Notes: generated by a model from the letters alone, not told the origin. A stretch of 33,991 nucleotides of DNA from Methanobacteriota archaeon (GCA_002722695.1 PBMS01000049.1:1-33991); one strand, 5' to 3'; shown: positions 17,018-26,807, numbered from the stretch's first letter. A program made the numbers and translations.

Positions 17018-20000
17018 GCGACGAATTGGTTGACATCGGACCAAACGAAGACGAACTCCGACTTCAAGAGGAGGTTGCCAAAGCGAAGGCGCTTGAAGCC
17101 AGTGCGCAACAAGAAGAGGACGACAAGATTCGTCTTGCTCAGTCGCTCGCTGAGTTTCAACGCAACAACCCGGACGTCAAAACCGATGGTCGAATCTTTG
17201 ACCCCGAAGACATTCCAACTGGACCAACTCTTGAGGCAATGCCAGCAGATGAAGCCAGAAGGTTTGAAGAAGAAACCAAACTAGAAGAAGCCAAACAAGA
17301 ATTCGTCGATGCTCCTGGGTCTACTTTGGGGTTGATTCAAGACACACCAGGTGGTCGGTTTGTAGCCGATCGTGCTTTCAAGTACGCCTACTACTGGGGC
17401 AACCGTGCCGACGAACCGTTCTGGGCCGTCCAGGCATTCAACGGTGATGGGATGATTGAGGATTACAACAACCCTTTCATGGGCGCTGTTCATTCGGTGC
17501 GTCGTGGTGCTACAAAGGGCGGTATCTCAATTGCCAACAGCCTGTACAGCTTTATGGGCGCTGACTTGGACTACCTGCCAAACCCCCAAACCGCCTTGAC
17601 TCCTGTTGATTATGGCGCTGAAGGAGAGGGAGCCGCCGACACGGTGTTCGCACTTTCTGAGGGCTTCTCTCAGTTCATGGTTCCGTTTGTCATGTCTGGG
17701 GGCAGCAGTGGTGGATTTACTCGGGCATACGGGGTTGGGGCAGTTATTGATTACAGCGCGTTTGACCCAAGGAATGGCAACGCCACCACGTTCCTTCGCG
17801 AACTAGGTGTTGGCAAAGAAACCCTTGCGAACTTAGATGCAAAAGAAGTTTACGAAAAGGATGGCGAATACTCTGCGCGACTTCGCAGTTTGGCTGAAGG
17901 TGGCGCGTTGGGTCTTGGTGCTGATGTCACTTTGAGAAGTGTCCTCCGTAGCTTGAAAGCGTTGAGAAGAATCGGAAGCGAAGCCGTTGAAGATGCTAGA
18001 AACTTCTCTAGGCTCAGAAAACTTCTGGATGTGAGCGGAGACAAAATTGGAGCAGGTGGGCCTACAGGTTTGCCGGCATCGATCTTAGACACGCCGTTGA
18101 GCCAAGAAGGCGCAAAGGCTTTCAACAGTTTGATCGCAAACTACCTCGCAAGAAATGCGAGGGCAGCAGAACTTCTTCGTAGAAATCCAGAAATCTCTGT
18201 CGCCAAAGTCCAATCCATAATAGAAGGGGAGTTCCCATCTCCTGAGATAGATGATTTGGCAAGAGATGCATTCGCCCAAGCGGCTTACACGACGGTTTTG
18301 GGTAGCCCAGCGGAAGCGCCTCTTGAAACCCTCCGTGCAGCATCACAGATGCTTGACCCAAACCGAACCTACATTCAAGGCACTGTGACTGAGGAACTTG
18401 GTCGCGAAGCAAATCAGGTGCTGTACCAATCTCAAGACCCACGCACCATGGCTGAGACGGTTGCACGAAGCGAGCGAAGCCAAGGGCCAGGCAGACTGTC
18501 TGCCGAGATGACGGCACAGATCAAAGCGTTTGCTGAAGAAAACGGATTGTCCAAAGCCAACGTGCAAGCACTTCGTGAGCGTGTTAGCCAGTCCCTGCAA
18601 GACTTTCCGCTGTCGGAGTGGGACAAGTTGGAGCCAGCCTCTGGAGCCACACCTTTCATCGCGTGGAAAGAAGGCGGGGTCGGAAAGTTTGACCCCAGGA
18701 ATCGAGATCTCCCGCAGGTGGACATTTCATTCGCGCCTCGACCCTACTCGTTTGCGGACACAAATCCCAAAAAAAGAACTGGCAAAAACGTACGCTTTGG
18801 ATCACCTGAAGCAGACGCTCGGGTAGATCAGATTGCAACACGCGGCGTTGCCGAGATTGATGCTTTGATGCAACGTGTTCAAGCTGGCGACATGCAGGCT
18901 CAAAACATTTACCATGCCCGAGGCTGGTATGCGGCCATGCGGAAACGTCTTGGCCGAGAGTGGGGTAACAGCGCCCCATTGTTTGCTGAACTCCTTGGGG
19001 CTTTGTCTCCTAGAACCAAGGTTGCCGAAAACTTTGCGTCAACTATTGATGTGATGCAGCAGTACTCTCGCGGTACGTTTGATGACCTGCTCAACGACTA
19101 TGTCACCCACTTGGACAATGGCGGCTCTTTCAAAGACTGGGTCGAAGGTGGCAACCCAATCATTGGTACTCGAGGACGAATGGCTTCCAACGCTGACTTC
19201 AGCGCCCAAGCGGGACTCAGTCGTTACGGCATCAACTCTCAAAAGGTGATGGACACTCTTGCCGGCCACTGGATCTCCAACCGATTCGATAGGTTCATCT
19301 TTGACCCTGACCAGGTCGACGACTACGTTCGACGCGGAATCCTGAAACTACCGTTCGACGAAAATGGTCGTATTGAAGCAGAGACGTTGAGAGAAATTGG
19401 ACTTGAAGCGTTTGAAGATTTGCCTCCTGAGTTTGAGCGGATGGGCTTCAGAGCCATCGTTGATGATCTGAAGTCTGCTCTGACGAAAGCAAAAGCAGGG
19501 GACTCACTTACTGAGACTCAAGATGCGTTGCTCCAGATCCTCGAGTCAGCCTCGTATCGTGGCGCTCAAAACCCTATCGAAGGTGCTGCTCCCAAAGCAA
19601 TCAACTTTGCTTTGAACTTGGGTGCATCAAGAAAAGGAAGCCGAGCTGGCGTAGCCGCTGTAACTCGTGCTGCAACAATTGACGTGTGGGCTGCGCGGTT
19701 CCTCAACCGCATGTCAGGCTCAAAGCCTGTGCCGCCAGCAGCAGAGCAAGGCGTGGCCGGCAACTTTGCTACAGCCAACCAGGCTGCTGACTTCAGGCTG
19801 GATGCTACATCGGATGCAGGCGCTGCCACCAGCCAGTTTGGTATTGGCCAACGAGCCATGGACGAGATTGCCACACGTCTTCGTGAGAAGTACCCAGAAG
19901 AGTTTGGAGACATGAGACCAGACGACCTTCAGGCCATGGTCTGGTTCCTCGAGAAAGAGCGATGGAGCAAGCGAGGCTGGACCAACTCCGCTGGCGCTGA

Positions 20001-23000
20001 TGGATCGTTTGACCTTGAGGCTGATAAGTTCTTCAGCAATGCAGAAACCGCGAGAGGATTGGGAGACCAAACGCTGGCGAATGCTCAATCGGATTTGACT
20101 GGACGTGTGACCCTGGGTGCATCAACAGTCACTGATAATCCACCTCGACAAATTGGAGACTTAGAAGTTCGAGCAGCATTGCCAGTGGACGATGCAGAAG
20201 CAACCACAATGATCGAAGCTGCTCTGAGTGCTGACGACACAGTGCTTGGATTCAATGTTGGCAAGAACACTGGATTGTTCCTCAAGGAAGGCGAAGACTC
20301 GATTGCTGCCGAAATCACATATGGCAGATTCCGAGGACTGGCTGGCCAACAGCAGTTTGACAGAGCATCAGGCCGCACTGTTTACCCGTTGCAGGAAGAA
20401 CCTACACTGCAAAGCATTCTTACTGTTGCTGCGGATTTGCAACAGAGGTTCCAGCAAGACAGCGTGATTGTCTCTCGTATTCTCGACAACACAACTACTG
20501 GAGACGGAGCTGTACCGCGAGACATGACGGTCGACGAACTGCTGACTCAGTTCCCCAACGCACGACCTGGTCTGGAAATATTCTTTGATTCACCAAAGAC
20601 CAGAGAAGAACTTTCTGCACTAATTGGCCGCATGGGCGGGCGAGTAGAAGGTCTCCAAACGATTCTGGATGTGCAGCCTGGTGCAACAAGGGCCGCAGAA
20701 TCAACAGACCGGATTATTGGAATCCGAACTCAGTTCATTCCCGAGTATGTATGGGGTCCAACAGAGCAAGCGCTAGACGCAAACACATACAAACTGCGGA
20801 TGGCTGAAAAGTTTGAAGAGTACTATGTTGATATATTCCGTGACGTTGCTCTAGTTGACGGTGTTGCACGGATCGATCCAATCGCTGTTGACACTGCCGT
20901 GATAGGCGACAGCCTGCAATACACACAGAAAGCTGATGAGGTATTAGGAAATGCTGAACGAGATGCTGAAGAAGTCGTTAGAGAAGTTTGGGACGGACGA
21001 CCCTGGAACGAAAGAACTTCAGGCCGCACTGAACCGCCGGAAAGCCCAGACGCCGGAGGCCCAAGAGAAGAACCGGATCCTCCTACAGACGGTGGCGACC
21101 AAACCCTCTACCAGTCAGACCCTTCGCAGCCGGGCGGAGAAATCGTCAACCCAGGCGGGCGTGCGATTGTCGACCAAGACGCAGGAGTCGCCATCCTCGG
21201 CTTCTACCGAGCAGCCGATGGCACAACAGCCATCCACGAAGCGGGACACGCCATCAGAGTCACCGCCTTCGGACGACGCTCCAAAGCAGGCATAGGGCCA
21301 GTACAGGAGGAATCTGTCCTCCGTGTCGAAGAGCAGTACGGCGTCAAAGGCGGCAACTGGACTCGGGCGCAAGAAGAGAAGTTCGCTGAAGACTTTGTGG
21401 CTTGGATTGCGGACGGCGGACCACGAGGCCAGCTCCACCGTGACTTGCCGGAAGGTGTCCAAGATGCATTTGAATTCGCTGGCGCACATACTCGAGAAGT
21501 TCTGAAAGACTCTCGGGATGCTGGCGTCAAAATGAATGCAACTGCCGGCAAGATGCTCGACGACTTGCTTGCAAACAATGTCTTGCCCCAGAAGTACGCA
21601 CCAGGTCGGTACGTTCGCATGGGCAACTTTGACAAATTGATCAAGCAGATCGAAGAGGCAGAGGCCGCAGGCGAGGACTGGACTCAGATTGTCAAGCCAG
21701 AGGACATCCTCGGCACGACCCGTGACAAACAACTGGCTGAAAGGTTTAGTGCGGAGACTCCAGAAGATGCTCTCAGAATGATCGCGTACATGAACGCATT
21801 CACCCGTGAGCTGATGGAACGGGACGTTCTGGTCCGACCACGCAACGTCGACGCAATGCGTCAGATGGCTATCGAGCGGTTGAACATGGCGCTTGGTCGA
21901 GACAATGTCGACATCGAGCAGACCATGAGCGAACTGCTCAGTGGCGTTGACATGCGAGTCACAACTGGGCAAGGGGCTTTGGACTCCAGAGTCATGGCTT
22001 CAAACATGCTGCTGGCCATGAAGGCACAGGCACTTGTGTCCGCTGCCAAGCGAGCCAAGGCTGGCGACAAGGTGGCGATCGCAGAAATGCACAGGGCGGC
22101 GCTGGAGTACCAGGTTGTTCAATCGTCCGTCGCTGCTGCTGGCACGAACTGGGGACGTGCTGGTGTGGCAATGCAGAATGTGAAGCTGCCATCTCCTGAC
22201 GAGTTGCAATCAGTCCAAACTGCTGACGCATTCTTGGTCTCACTTGGCATGGACGAAGGTGCTTTGGTTGGCGACAGCAACGCTCTTGCTGAAGCGTTGA
22301 CTCAAGTCGAATTGCCTGATGACTTGGGCTTCGTTGGCAAGGTTGTTCGTGAGATGGGCAAGAACGGAGGCAAAGTCAACAATCGTGCAATGAGCATGAT
22401 CCGAGAGTACTACGTCAACAACTTGCTTTCAGGACCAAAGACGTTCTTCACTCTTAGTGTGTTCTCACCAATGCTGAATCAAACCGTTGACTCTTTGAGC
22501 AAGACGATGGGGGCTATGGGAATGATGGCCACTGGAAACATCACTGGAGGCACGCAAGTCATTCGTGAGCAACTCAACGCTATTGGCTACGCTCGCCAGT
22601 CACTTGCTGCTTCGTTTGAATACATGGTCCGAACACTCAAGACTGGCGAGGCCACTCTTATGCCAGGCGTCCACTTGGATGACGCGACCAGAGGCCCAGC
22701 CATCCGATCAGACTCAAGCAACCCACTGATTCGTGGTGCTGTCAACGGAGTTGGTGCAATTGTTCGCACTCCATCCCGCGCGATCATGACGTTTGACGAG
22801 TTCTTCCGTCAGATGAACGCCAGGGTTGCTCTGTCTCAGAAGTTCATGCCGGAAGTTCAAGAGCGAGTTATCAAGGCTGCAATCGATCGAGGGGACTTGC
22901 CGCCAGAACCGACCAGCCTGCAACGGCAGTCTTACATCGCACAGAACCGATCAGACATTTCTCGACTGGTCGAGAATGAAGTGGACAATGTCATTCGTGA

Positions 23001-24687
23001 CGGTCGACTTCGTGACGGTTACACCATCATTGATGAAGCTGTCAACAGACCGGAGATCGCTGCGATTGACAATGAAGTCGACAGGATCAAGGCGATCCAA
23101 GACTATTACAACACGGAACACACCGACACTCACAGCAGGAACGTGGGATACGGCAAGGACTATGCGACCCGTGCGGTGTTCCAGGGGGAACTTGGTCCTC
23201 TTGGCAAGCAGATTCAGTCTTTCCTCGACAACTCCATGGGCGGCGCGCTGCGATTCGTTGTGCCATTCTTCAGAACACCTTGGAAGATTCAAGAAAAGTT
23301 CTTCTCGTTGGCTCCGACCAACGTGCTGGCTGAAGTTGTCAACAGAACCAGAAGACTGGTAGGCGGCGAAGGATTTACTCTTTCAAGAGACAATGCTCTT
23401 TTCAACGTTCACAGAGACACCATGGCTGACTTGGCTTCTGGTGACCCAAGACGTATTGCCGAAGCACGCGGTCGACAGATCTTTGGCACTGGCTTTGCGT
23501 TGTTCGCATACGACATTGCCCAAGACGAAGAGGTTGGTTTGACTGGCGGTGGTCCAATGGACTTCAACGAACGCGCACAGCTTCGAGAAACTGGTTGGCA
23601 ACCATACTCATTCCGTATCAAGACTGGCGATGATGAGAAGGGCGAGCCGGTCTACAAGTACCTGTCCTACACGGGGTGGGATCCCTTGGCTCAGTACTTG
23701 GCTATGGCTGCTGACACCTTTGAGTACCTCGAGGATCAGGCTGACAATCTTTCAGACAACGAAGGCGCGGCATTTATCTCATCGATGATCCACACTTTCG
23801 GCGCTCAGATGCACGAAAAGCCATACATTCAAGGCATTTCAAACCTGGCGAAGGTCATGCAGGACTCAGACCCAAGAATGCTGGAGAACTTCTTGCGAGG
23901 TCAGACCCAAGGCTTCATACCATTGGCGTCAGCTCAAGCTCAGATTGCCATGGCGAGAGACCCAATTGTCCGAGACTATCGAACCTACCTCGACTTCTTG
24001 CGTGGTAAGACCGCGATGTTCGGGAACCTGAACGAAGGCATCCCACCGAAGTACAACGCCTTGGGCGAGCCTGTTCGAGCTATGACCGAGACTTCGATGG
24101 ACGCCTCAATTCTTGGCATGCCGGCAAACTTCAACAACAGAATCAACGTCAGCAAGTTGTCTCTGATGACCGACGATCCCATCTTGAAAGAACTTGATCG
24201 GGCTGGCGTGGTTCTACGACCACCCAAACCTGTTTACCTCGGCACGCTGGACCTTCGTGAGATTCCGGCCACCGTGGGAGAGTTCACCGCCTACGACCAG
24301 TGGATGCGGAACATGACCAAAACATACCCATCACCAAAAGGCCCAGTAACCCTCAGAAGCACTCTGCAACTCTTTATTGATGAGATGGACGAGAAAGCCC
24401 CAGGATTCTTGAGATTTGACCCAGACCCTGTAACTGGCAAGATGCCAGCGGACAGCATCAAGTCAATCGTTTCGGGCTTCCGGCAACTGGCTTGGGCAAC
24501 AACTCTTCAAGAAAACCCAAAACTCAAGGCTGCTTGGCTTGAACTGAAGCAACAGCAAATTGACGCTTTGGATCAAAACATCCAAACCAACACTCCTGAA
24601 GGTTCGCCGCTGCGTAAACGATCTAGTAATGCCAGACAGCAAGTGAATCGCAGACTCGAAGCACTGATTGGAGGTCTTGACCAATGA
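17014..24687 (+). CDS. Giant internal virion / polyvalent ejection protein with HEAGH metallopeptidase motif (gp16-like position)
   Basis: 2557 residues, about twice T7 gp16 (1318), encoded where the last ejection protein belongs. Visible regions in order: an acidic N-terminal coiled segment to about residue 100; a domain around residues 610-900 with AELLGALSPRTKVAENF (about 658-674) and RAATIDVWAARFLNRMSG (about 884-901); a Pro/Gly/Glu-rich linker at about 1333-1385 ending in TLYQSDPSQPGG; then GFYRAADGTTAIHEAGHAIR, a zinc metallopeptidase HExxH with His1408, Glu1409 and His1412, and a possible third ligand Glu1459 (KFAEDFVAWI). The C-terminal third has NNLLSGPKTFFTLSVFSP, RAIMTFDEFFRQMNARVALS and VVPFFRTPWKIQEKFF, a set that recurs in very large phage virion proteins. 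I see no lysozyme/SLT domain. The architecture fits polyvalent proteins ejected into the host cell. Confidence 0.85.
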   Translation: MSDELVDIGPNEDELRLQEEVAKAKALEASAQQEEDDKIRLAQSLAEFQRNNPDVKTDGRIFDPEDIPTGPTLEAMPADEARRFEEETKLEEAKQEFVDAPGSTLGLIQDTPGGRFVADRAFKYAYYWGNRADEPFWAVQAFNGDGMIEDYNNPFMGAVHSVRRGATKGGISIANSLYSFMGADLDYLPNPQTALTPVDYGAEGEGAADTVFALSEGFSQFMVPFVMSGGSSGGFTRAYGVGAVIDYSAFDPRNGNATTFLRELGVGKETLANLDAKEVYEKDGEYSARLRSLAEGGALGLGADVTLRSVLRSLKALRRIGSEAVEDARNFSRLRKLLDVSGDKIGAGGPTGLPASILDTPLSQEGAKAFNSLIANYLARNARAAELLRRNPEISVAKVQSIIEGEFPSPEIDDLARDAFAQAAYTTVLGSPAEAPLETLRAASQMLDPNRTYIQGTVTEELGREANQVLYQSQDPRTMAETVARSERSQGPGRLSAEMTAQIKAFAEENGLSKANVQALRERVSQSLQDFPLSEWDKLEPASGATPFIAWKEGGVGKFDPRNRDLPQVDISFAPRPYSFADTNPKKRTGKNVRFGSPEADARVDQIATRGVAEIDALMQRVQAGDMQAQNIYHARGWYAAMRKRLGREWGNSAPLFAELLGALSPRTKVAENFASTIDVMQQYSRGTFDDLLNDYVTHLDNGGSFKDWVEGGNPIIGTRGRMASNADFSAQAGLSRYGINSQKVMDTLAGHWISNRFDRFIFDPDQVDDYVRRGILKLPFDENGRIEAETLREIGLEAFEDLPPEFERMGFRAIVDDLKSALTKAKAGDSLTETQDALLQILESASYRGAQNPIEGAAPKAINFALNLGASRKGSRAGVAAVTRAATIDVWAARFLNRMSGSKPVPPAAEQGVAGNFATANQAADFRLDATSDAGAATSQFGIGQRAMDEIATRLREKYPEEFGDMRPDDLQAMVWFLEKERWSKRGWTNSAGADGSFDLEADKFFSNAETARGLGDQTLANAQSDLTGRVTLGASTVTDNPPRQIGDLEVRAALPVDDAEATTMIEAALSADDTVLGFNVGKNTGLFLKEGEDSIAAEITYGRFRGLAGQQQFDRASGRTVYPLQEEPTLQSILTVAADLQQRFQQDSVIVSRILDNTTTGDGAVPRDMTVDELLTQFPNARPGLEIFFDSPKTREELSALIGRMGGRVEGLQTILDVQPGATRAAESTDRIIGIRTQFIPEYVWGPTEQALDANTYKLRMAEKFEEYYVDIFRDVALVDGVARIDPIAVDTAVIGDSLQYTQKADEVLGNAERDAEEVVREVWDGRPWNERTSGRTEPPESPDAGGPREEPDPPTDGGDQTLYQSDPSQPGGEIVNPGGRAIVDQDAGVAILGFYRAADGTTAIHEAGHAIRVTAFGRRSKAGIGPVQEESVLRVEEQYGVKGGNWTRAQEEKFAEDFVAWIADGGPRGQLHRDLPEGVQDAFEFAGAHTREVLKDSRDAGVKMNATAGKMLDDLLANNVLPQKYAPGRYVRMGNFDKLIKQIEEAEAAGEDWTQIVKPEDILGTTRDKQLAERFSAETPEDALRMIAYMNAFTRELMERDVLVRPRNVDAMRQMAIERLNMALGRDNVDIEQTMSELLSGVDMRVTTGQGALDSRVMASNMLLAMKAQALVSAAKRAKAGDKVAIAEMHRAALEYQVVQSSVAAAGTNWGRAGVAMQNVKLPSPDELQSVQTADAFLVSLGMDEGALVGDSNALAEALTQVELPDDLGFVGKVVREMGKNGGKVNNRAMSMIREYYVNNLLSGPKTFFTLSVFSPMLNQTVDSLSKTMGAMGMMATGNITGGTQVIREQLNAIGYARQSLAASFEYMVRTLKTGEATLMPGVHLDDATRGPAIRSDSSNPLIRGAVNGVGAIVRTPSRAIMTFDEFFRQMNARVALSQKFMPEVQERVIKAAIDRGDLPPEPTSLQRQSYIAQNRSDISRLVENEVDNVIRDGRLRDGYTIIDEAVNRPEIAAIDNEVDRIKAIQDYYNTEHTDTHSRNVGYGKDYATRAVFQGELGPLGKQIQSFLDNSMGGALRFVVPFFRTPWKIQEKFFSLAPTNVLAEVVNRTRRLVGGEGFTLSRDNALFNVHRDTMADLASGDPRRIAEARGRQIFGTGFALFAYDIAQDEEVGLTGGGPMDFNERAQLRETGWQPYSFRIKTGDDEKGEPVYKYLSYTGWDPLAQYLAMAADTFEYLEDQADNLSDNEGAAFISSMIHTFGAQMHEKPYIQGISNLAKVMQDSDPRMLENFLRGQTQGFIPLASAQAQIAMARDPIVRDYRTYLDFLRGKTAMFGNLNEGIPPKYNALGEPVRAMTETSMDASILGMPANFNNRINVSKLSLMTDDPILKELDRAGVVLRPPKPVYLGTLDLREIPATVGEFTAYDQWMRNMTKTYPSPKGPVTLRSTLQLFIDEMDEKAPGFLRFDPDPVTGKMPADSIKSIVSGFRQLAWATTLQENPKLKAAWLELKQQQIDALDQNIQTNTPEGSPLRKRSSNARQQVNRRLEALIGGLDQ

Positions 24688-24953
24688 CCATCGACAACAT
24701 GGGAAATGAGTTTGACCAAGCGCTCCTCAAGATTCTGCGTGAGGGTCGCCGGATAATGGACAAAAACGGCGAGGTGCAGCAGGTTGAGGCATCGGCGGCA
24801 GACCTCCAGGTCATTCGTCAGCGGCTCAAAGATTGCGGTGTTACGTCGGTCCCAACTCAGGGAAGCCCGATTGCCAACATCGTTGAGCAGATGTCCAAGA
24901 CCGGCTTCAAACTTCACGATTTAGACGACTCTGACGATGCCGCTACGGCATAG
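24684..24953 (+). CDS. Terminase small subunit
   Basis: 89 residues starting with an ATGA overlap on the giant gene. It would recognise phage DNA and regulate the large subunit. NEFDQALLKILREG is followed by the highly typical ADLQVIRQRLKDCGVTSVPT segment (about residues 39-58) and SPIANIVEQMSKTG, then an acidic tail DDSDDAATA. This is the pattern of small terminases in marine and roseobacter podoviruses. The position upstream of the large subunit supports it, although three genes lie between them. Confidence 0.85.
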   Translation: MTIDNMGNEFDQALLKILREGRRIMDKNGEVQQVEASAADLQVIRQRLKDCGVTSVPTQGSPIANIVEQMSKTGFKLHDLDDSDDAATA

Positions 24954-24961
24954 GAGCATTC

Positions 24962-25243
24962 ATGGAAGACACTCGTAGCGAAGGATACCCCTTCGTATTT
25001 GTCGACTGGGTCGACAGTTGTGAGCCAGTACCCAACTCTGATATCACCGCATACGAGTTGCCTGAGCCACAGAGGATCTTCCAAGCTGGTTTCTTGGTGG
25101 CGGACGCCGAGGACCATGTAACCATCGCAGGTGCAATCAAGCCTCAGTTAGAGACTTACGATTATGTGATCACGATCCCCAGGGTCGCGGTCGTTGCCAT
25201 CAGATATTTGCAACCTGCGGATGACAAAGAGATTGTGGGATGA
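24962..25243 (+). CDS. Small conserved phage protein of unknown function
   Basis: 93 residues. The layout is VFVDWVDSCEPVPNSDITAY, then FQAGFLVADAEDHVTIAGAI, then DYVITIPRVAVVAIRYL. Similar small proteins (W-x-D-S/A..., GxLVxxxDDxVTLAxT, IPKxxIxxIxxL) occur beside terminase or replication genes in many phages, with no known function. Ribosome site GGAG just before ATG 24962. The stop overlaps the phosphoesterase start. Confidence 0.75.
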   Translation: MEDTRSEGYPFVFVDWVDSCEPVPNSDITAYELPEPQRIFQAGFLVADAEDHVTIAGAIKPQLETYDYVITIPRVAVVAIRYLQPADDKEIVG

Positions 25244-26097
25244 AGTATTTACTGGAACCCATCTCCAGAACGGTGATGAATGTCCATATCGACGCACAAT
25301 CTCCCAAATTCGAGCAATGGTTCTTGCTTTCTTCGGACAGGCATCACGACAACGCACACACCGACTGGGATCTCGAAAAAAGACACTTGGATCAGTGCGT
25401 AGATCGTGGAGCTGGCATCATCGACGTTGGCGATTTGTTCTGCGCCATGCAGGGCAAGTGGGACAAACGGGCCGATCGGTCGGCGTTGCGAGAGGAGTAC
25501 CAGTATGGGCAGTACCTGGACCGATTGGTCGAGGTCGCGACCGAGTTTTACAGCCCGTACGCCAGGCAGTTTGTGCTGATCGGGCGAGGCAACCACGAAA
25601 CCGCGATCTGCAAACGGCACGAGACGGATCTGACGGATCGGTTGACTCAAGCTCTGATGACGAAGACGGGGGAAGAGGTCCATGCCGGCGGATATGGAGG
25701 CTGGGTCCGGTTTATCTTCAAGCGGACCAACACTTCCAAGAAAAGAATCAATCTGAAGTACTTCCATGGCTCTGGAGGCGGCGGACCTGTGACCCGTGGC
25801 GTGATTCAGACCAACCGAATGAGCGTGTTTCTACCGGACGCCCACCTGGTCGTGTCTGGTCACACGCACGATCAGTGGCAAGTCCCAATCGCCCGTGAGC
25901 GTCTGGCCAAAAATGGCGAGGTTTTCATGGACGAGCAGACGCACATTCGGTGCGGGACATACAAAGACGAGTACGGCGATGGATTTGGCGGTTGGCACAT
26001 TGAACGTGGCGGACCCCCAAAGCCAATCGGCGCTCAGTGGCTACGATTTTACCGAGACGGAACACACATCAAACACCAAGTAGTGAGGGCTGACTAA
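25240..26097 (+). CDS. Calcineurin-like metallophosphoesterase
   Basis: 285 residues with the ordered metal-binding motifs of the superfamily: SDRHHD (Asp33, His35), DVGD (Asp62, Asp65), GRGNHE (Asn118, His119), a lone His in KYFHGSGGGG and VSGHTHDQW (His208, His210). It would hydrolyse phosphodiester or phosphomonoester bonds with two metal ions; the substrate cannot be told from the sequence. The first motif is D-R-H rather than the usual D-x-H with Leu or Thr, but the ligands are kept. It sits between the small and large terminase genes, suggesting a role in DNA processing or anti-defence. The ATGA overlap shows it is part of the operon. Confidence 0.88.
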   Translation: MKYLLEPISRTVMNVHIDAQSPKFEQWFLLSSDRHHDNAHTDWDLEKRHLDQCVDRGAGIIDVGDLFCAMQGKWDKRADRSALREEYQYGQYLDRLVEVATEFYSPYARQFVLIGRGNHETAICKRHETDLTDRLTQALMTKTGEEVHAGGYGGWVRFIFKRTNTSKKRINLKYFHGSGGGGPVTRGVIQTNRMSVFLPDAHLVVSGHTHDQWQVPIARERLAKNGEVFMDEQTHIRCGTYKDEYGDGFGGWHIERGGPPKPIGAQWLRFYRDGTHIKHQVVRAD

Positions 26098-26807
26098 TGG
26101 CAGTTGCAACTGGAGATAGCAGCAACATTGATACCAAGACTTTGCTGCAATTTGTAGATGTCAACTCCGATCCTTGTGTTCGGTTGGATGGAGTGGTCAA
26201 CAAAAATCTTTCCAACAACAAAAGAGAGTTGTTTCATCCAAATGACACAATTGATGGCAAGTTTGCTTCTGATTTCCCCGGTTCGAGTAGCGGTTTGTTT
26301 TTGTCAGTGCTGCCCGGAGGATCTTTTCAATTCATCGCTGGAGATATAGATTCCGGTGATCAGACGATAGTCACTTTGGAATTCATTATCAGAGGCGAAA
26401 GTCAGTACAAATCGGGAGAAGTCTTCCGAGAGTGCAACCCATTTGTAGAAATTTATGGTGCTTACCGAGACCTTTTGTTCGGCAGCTTTGTGTTTCAATT
26501 TATTTTCCCAGGGGGGCCAAATGCTGTTCCACCAGACGGCGCTTCGGCTGGAGATTCCACCATCGATGGTGATGTAAAATTTCAAACGATCGAAAATTAC
26601 ATTGGCTCAACTAATGCTGGTCCTCTTCCCAAACTAACTATGGCTGTCAGAGACCATACAAATGCTTTTGCCAGTAGCTTCAACAGTCTGGATACTGGTG
26701 GGGCGGTGACATTTGTATTTACATTCCCCAAGGGTTTAGACGCAAACAAGCCATGTGGCCGTGATCGGCTGGCTGGAACTGCTGGAAGGCTTCGGACCCG
26801 ACGATGA
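26097..26807 (+). CDS. Unknown protein between phosphoesterase and large terminase
   Basis: 236 residues, no recognised family. It starts one base into the phosphoesterase stop and ends with an ATGA overlap on the large terminase. It is rich in Gly, Ser, Phe and Asp with beta-type segments (GLFLSVLPGGSFQFIAGDID, TIVTLEFIIRGESQY, LFGSFVFQFIFPGGP, AVTFVFTFPKGLD), so a beta-sandwich virion or carbohydrate-binding-like protein is possible. The DNA is visibly richer in A and T than the flanking terminase and phosphoesterase genes, which may mean separate acquisition. The last 15 residues are Arg-rich and overlie the approach to the terminase start. Confidence 0.65.
   Translation: MAVATGDSSNIDTKTLLQFVDVNSDPCVRLDGVVNKNLSNNKRELFHPNDTIDGKFASDFPGSSSGLFLSVLPGGSFQFIAGDIDSGDQTIVTLEFIIRGESQYKSGEVFRECNPFVEIYGAYRDLLFGSFVFQFIFPGGPNAVPPDGASAGDSTIDGDVKFQTIENYIGSTNAGPLPKLTMAVRDHTNAFASSFNSLDTGGAVTFVFTFPKGLDANKPCGRDRLAGTAGRLRTRR

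Noticed and set aside
21115-21972. Long minus-strand open frame (285 residues) opposite the giant virion gene
   Set aside because: It lies wholly antisense to a region with the HEAGH motif, lacks recognisable features and is the usual by-product of codon bias on the other strand.
25194-25898. Plus-strand open frame of 234 residues in another frame
   Set aside because: It overlaps the phosphoesterase, whose catalytic motifs lie in the chosen frame; the alternative is rich in Arg, Trp and Gln with no motif.
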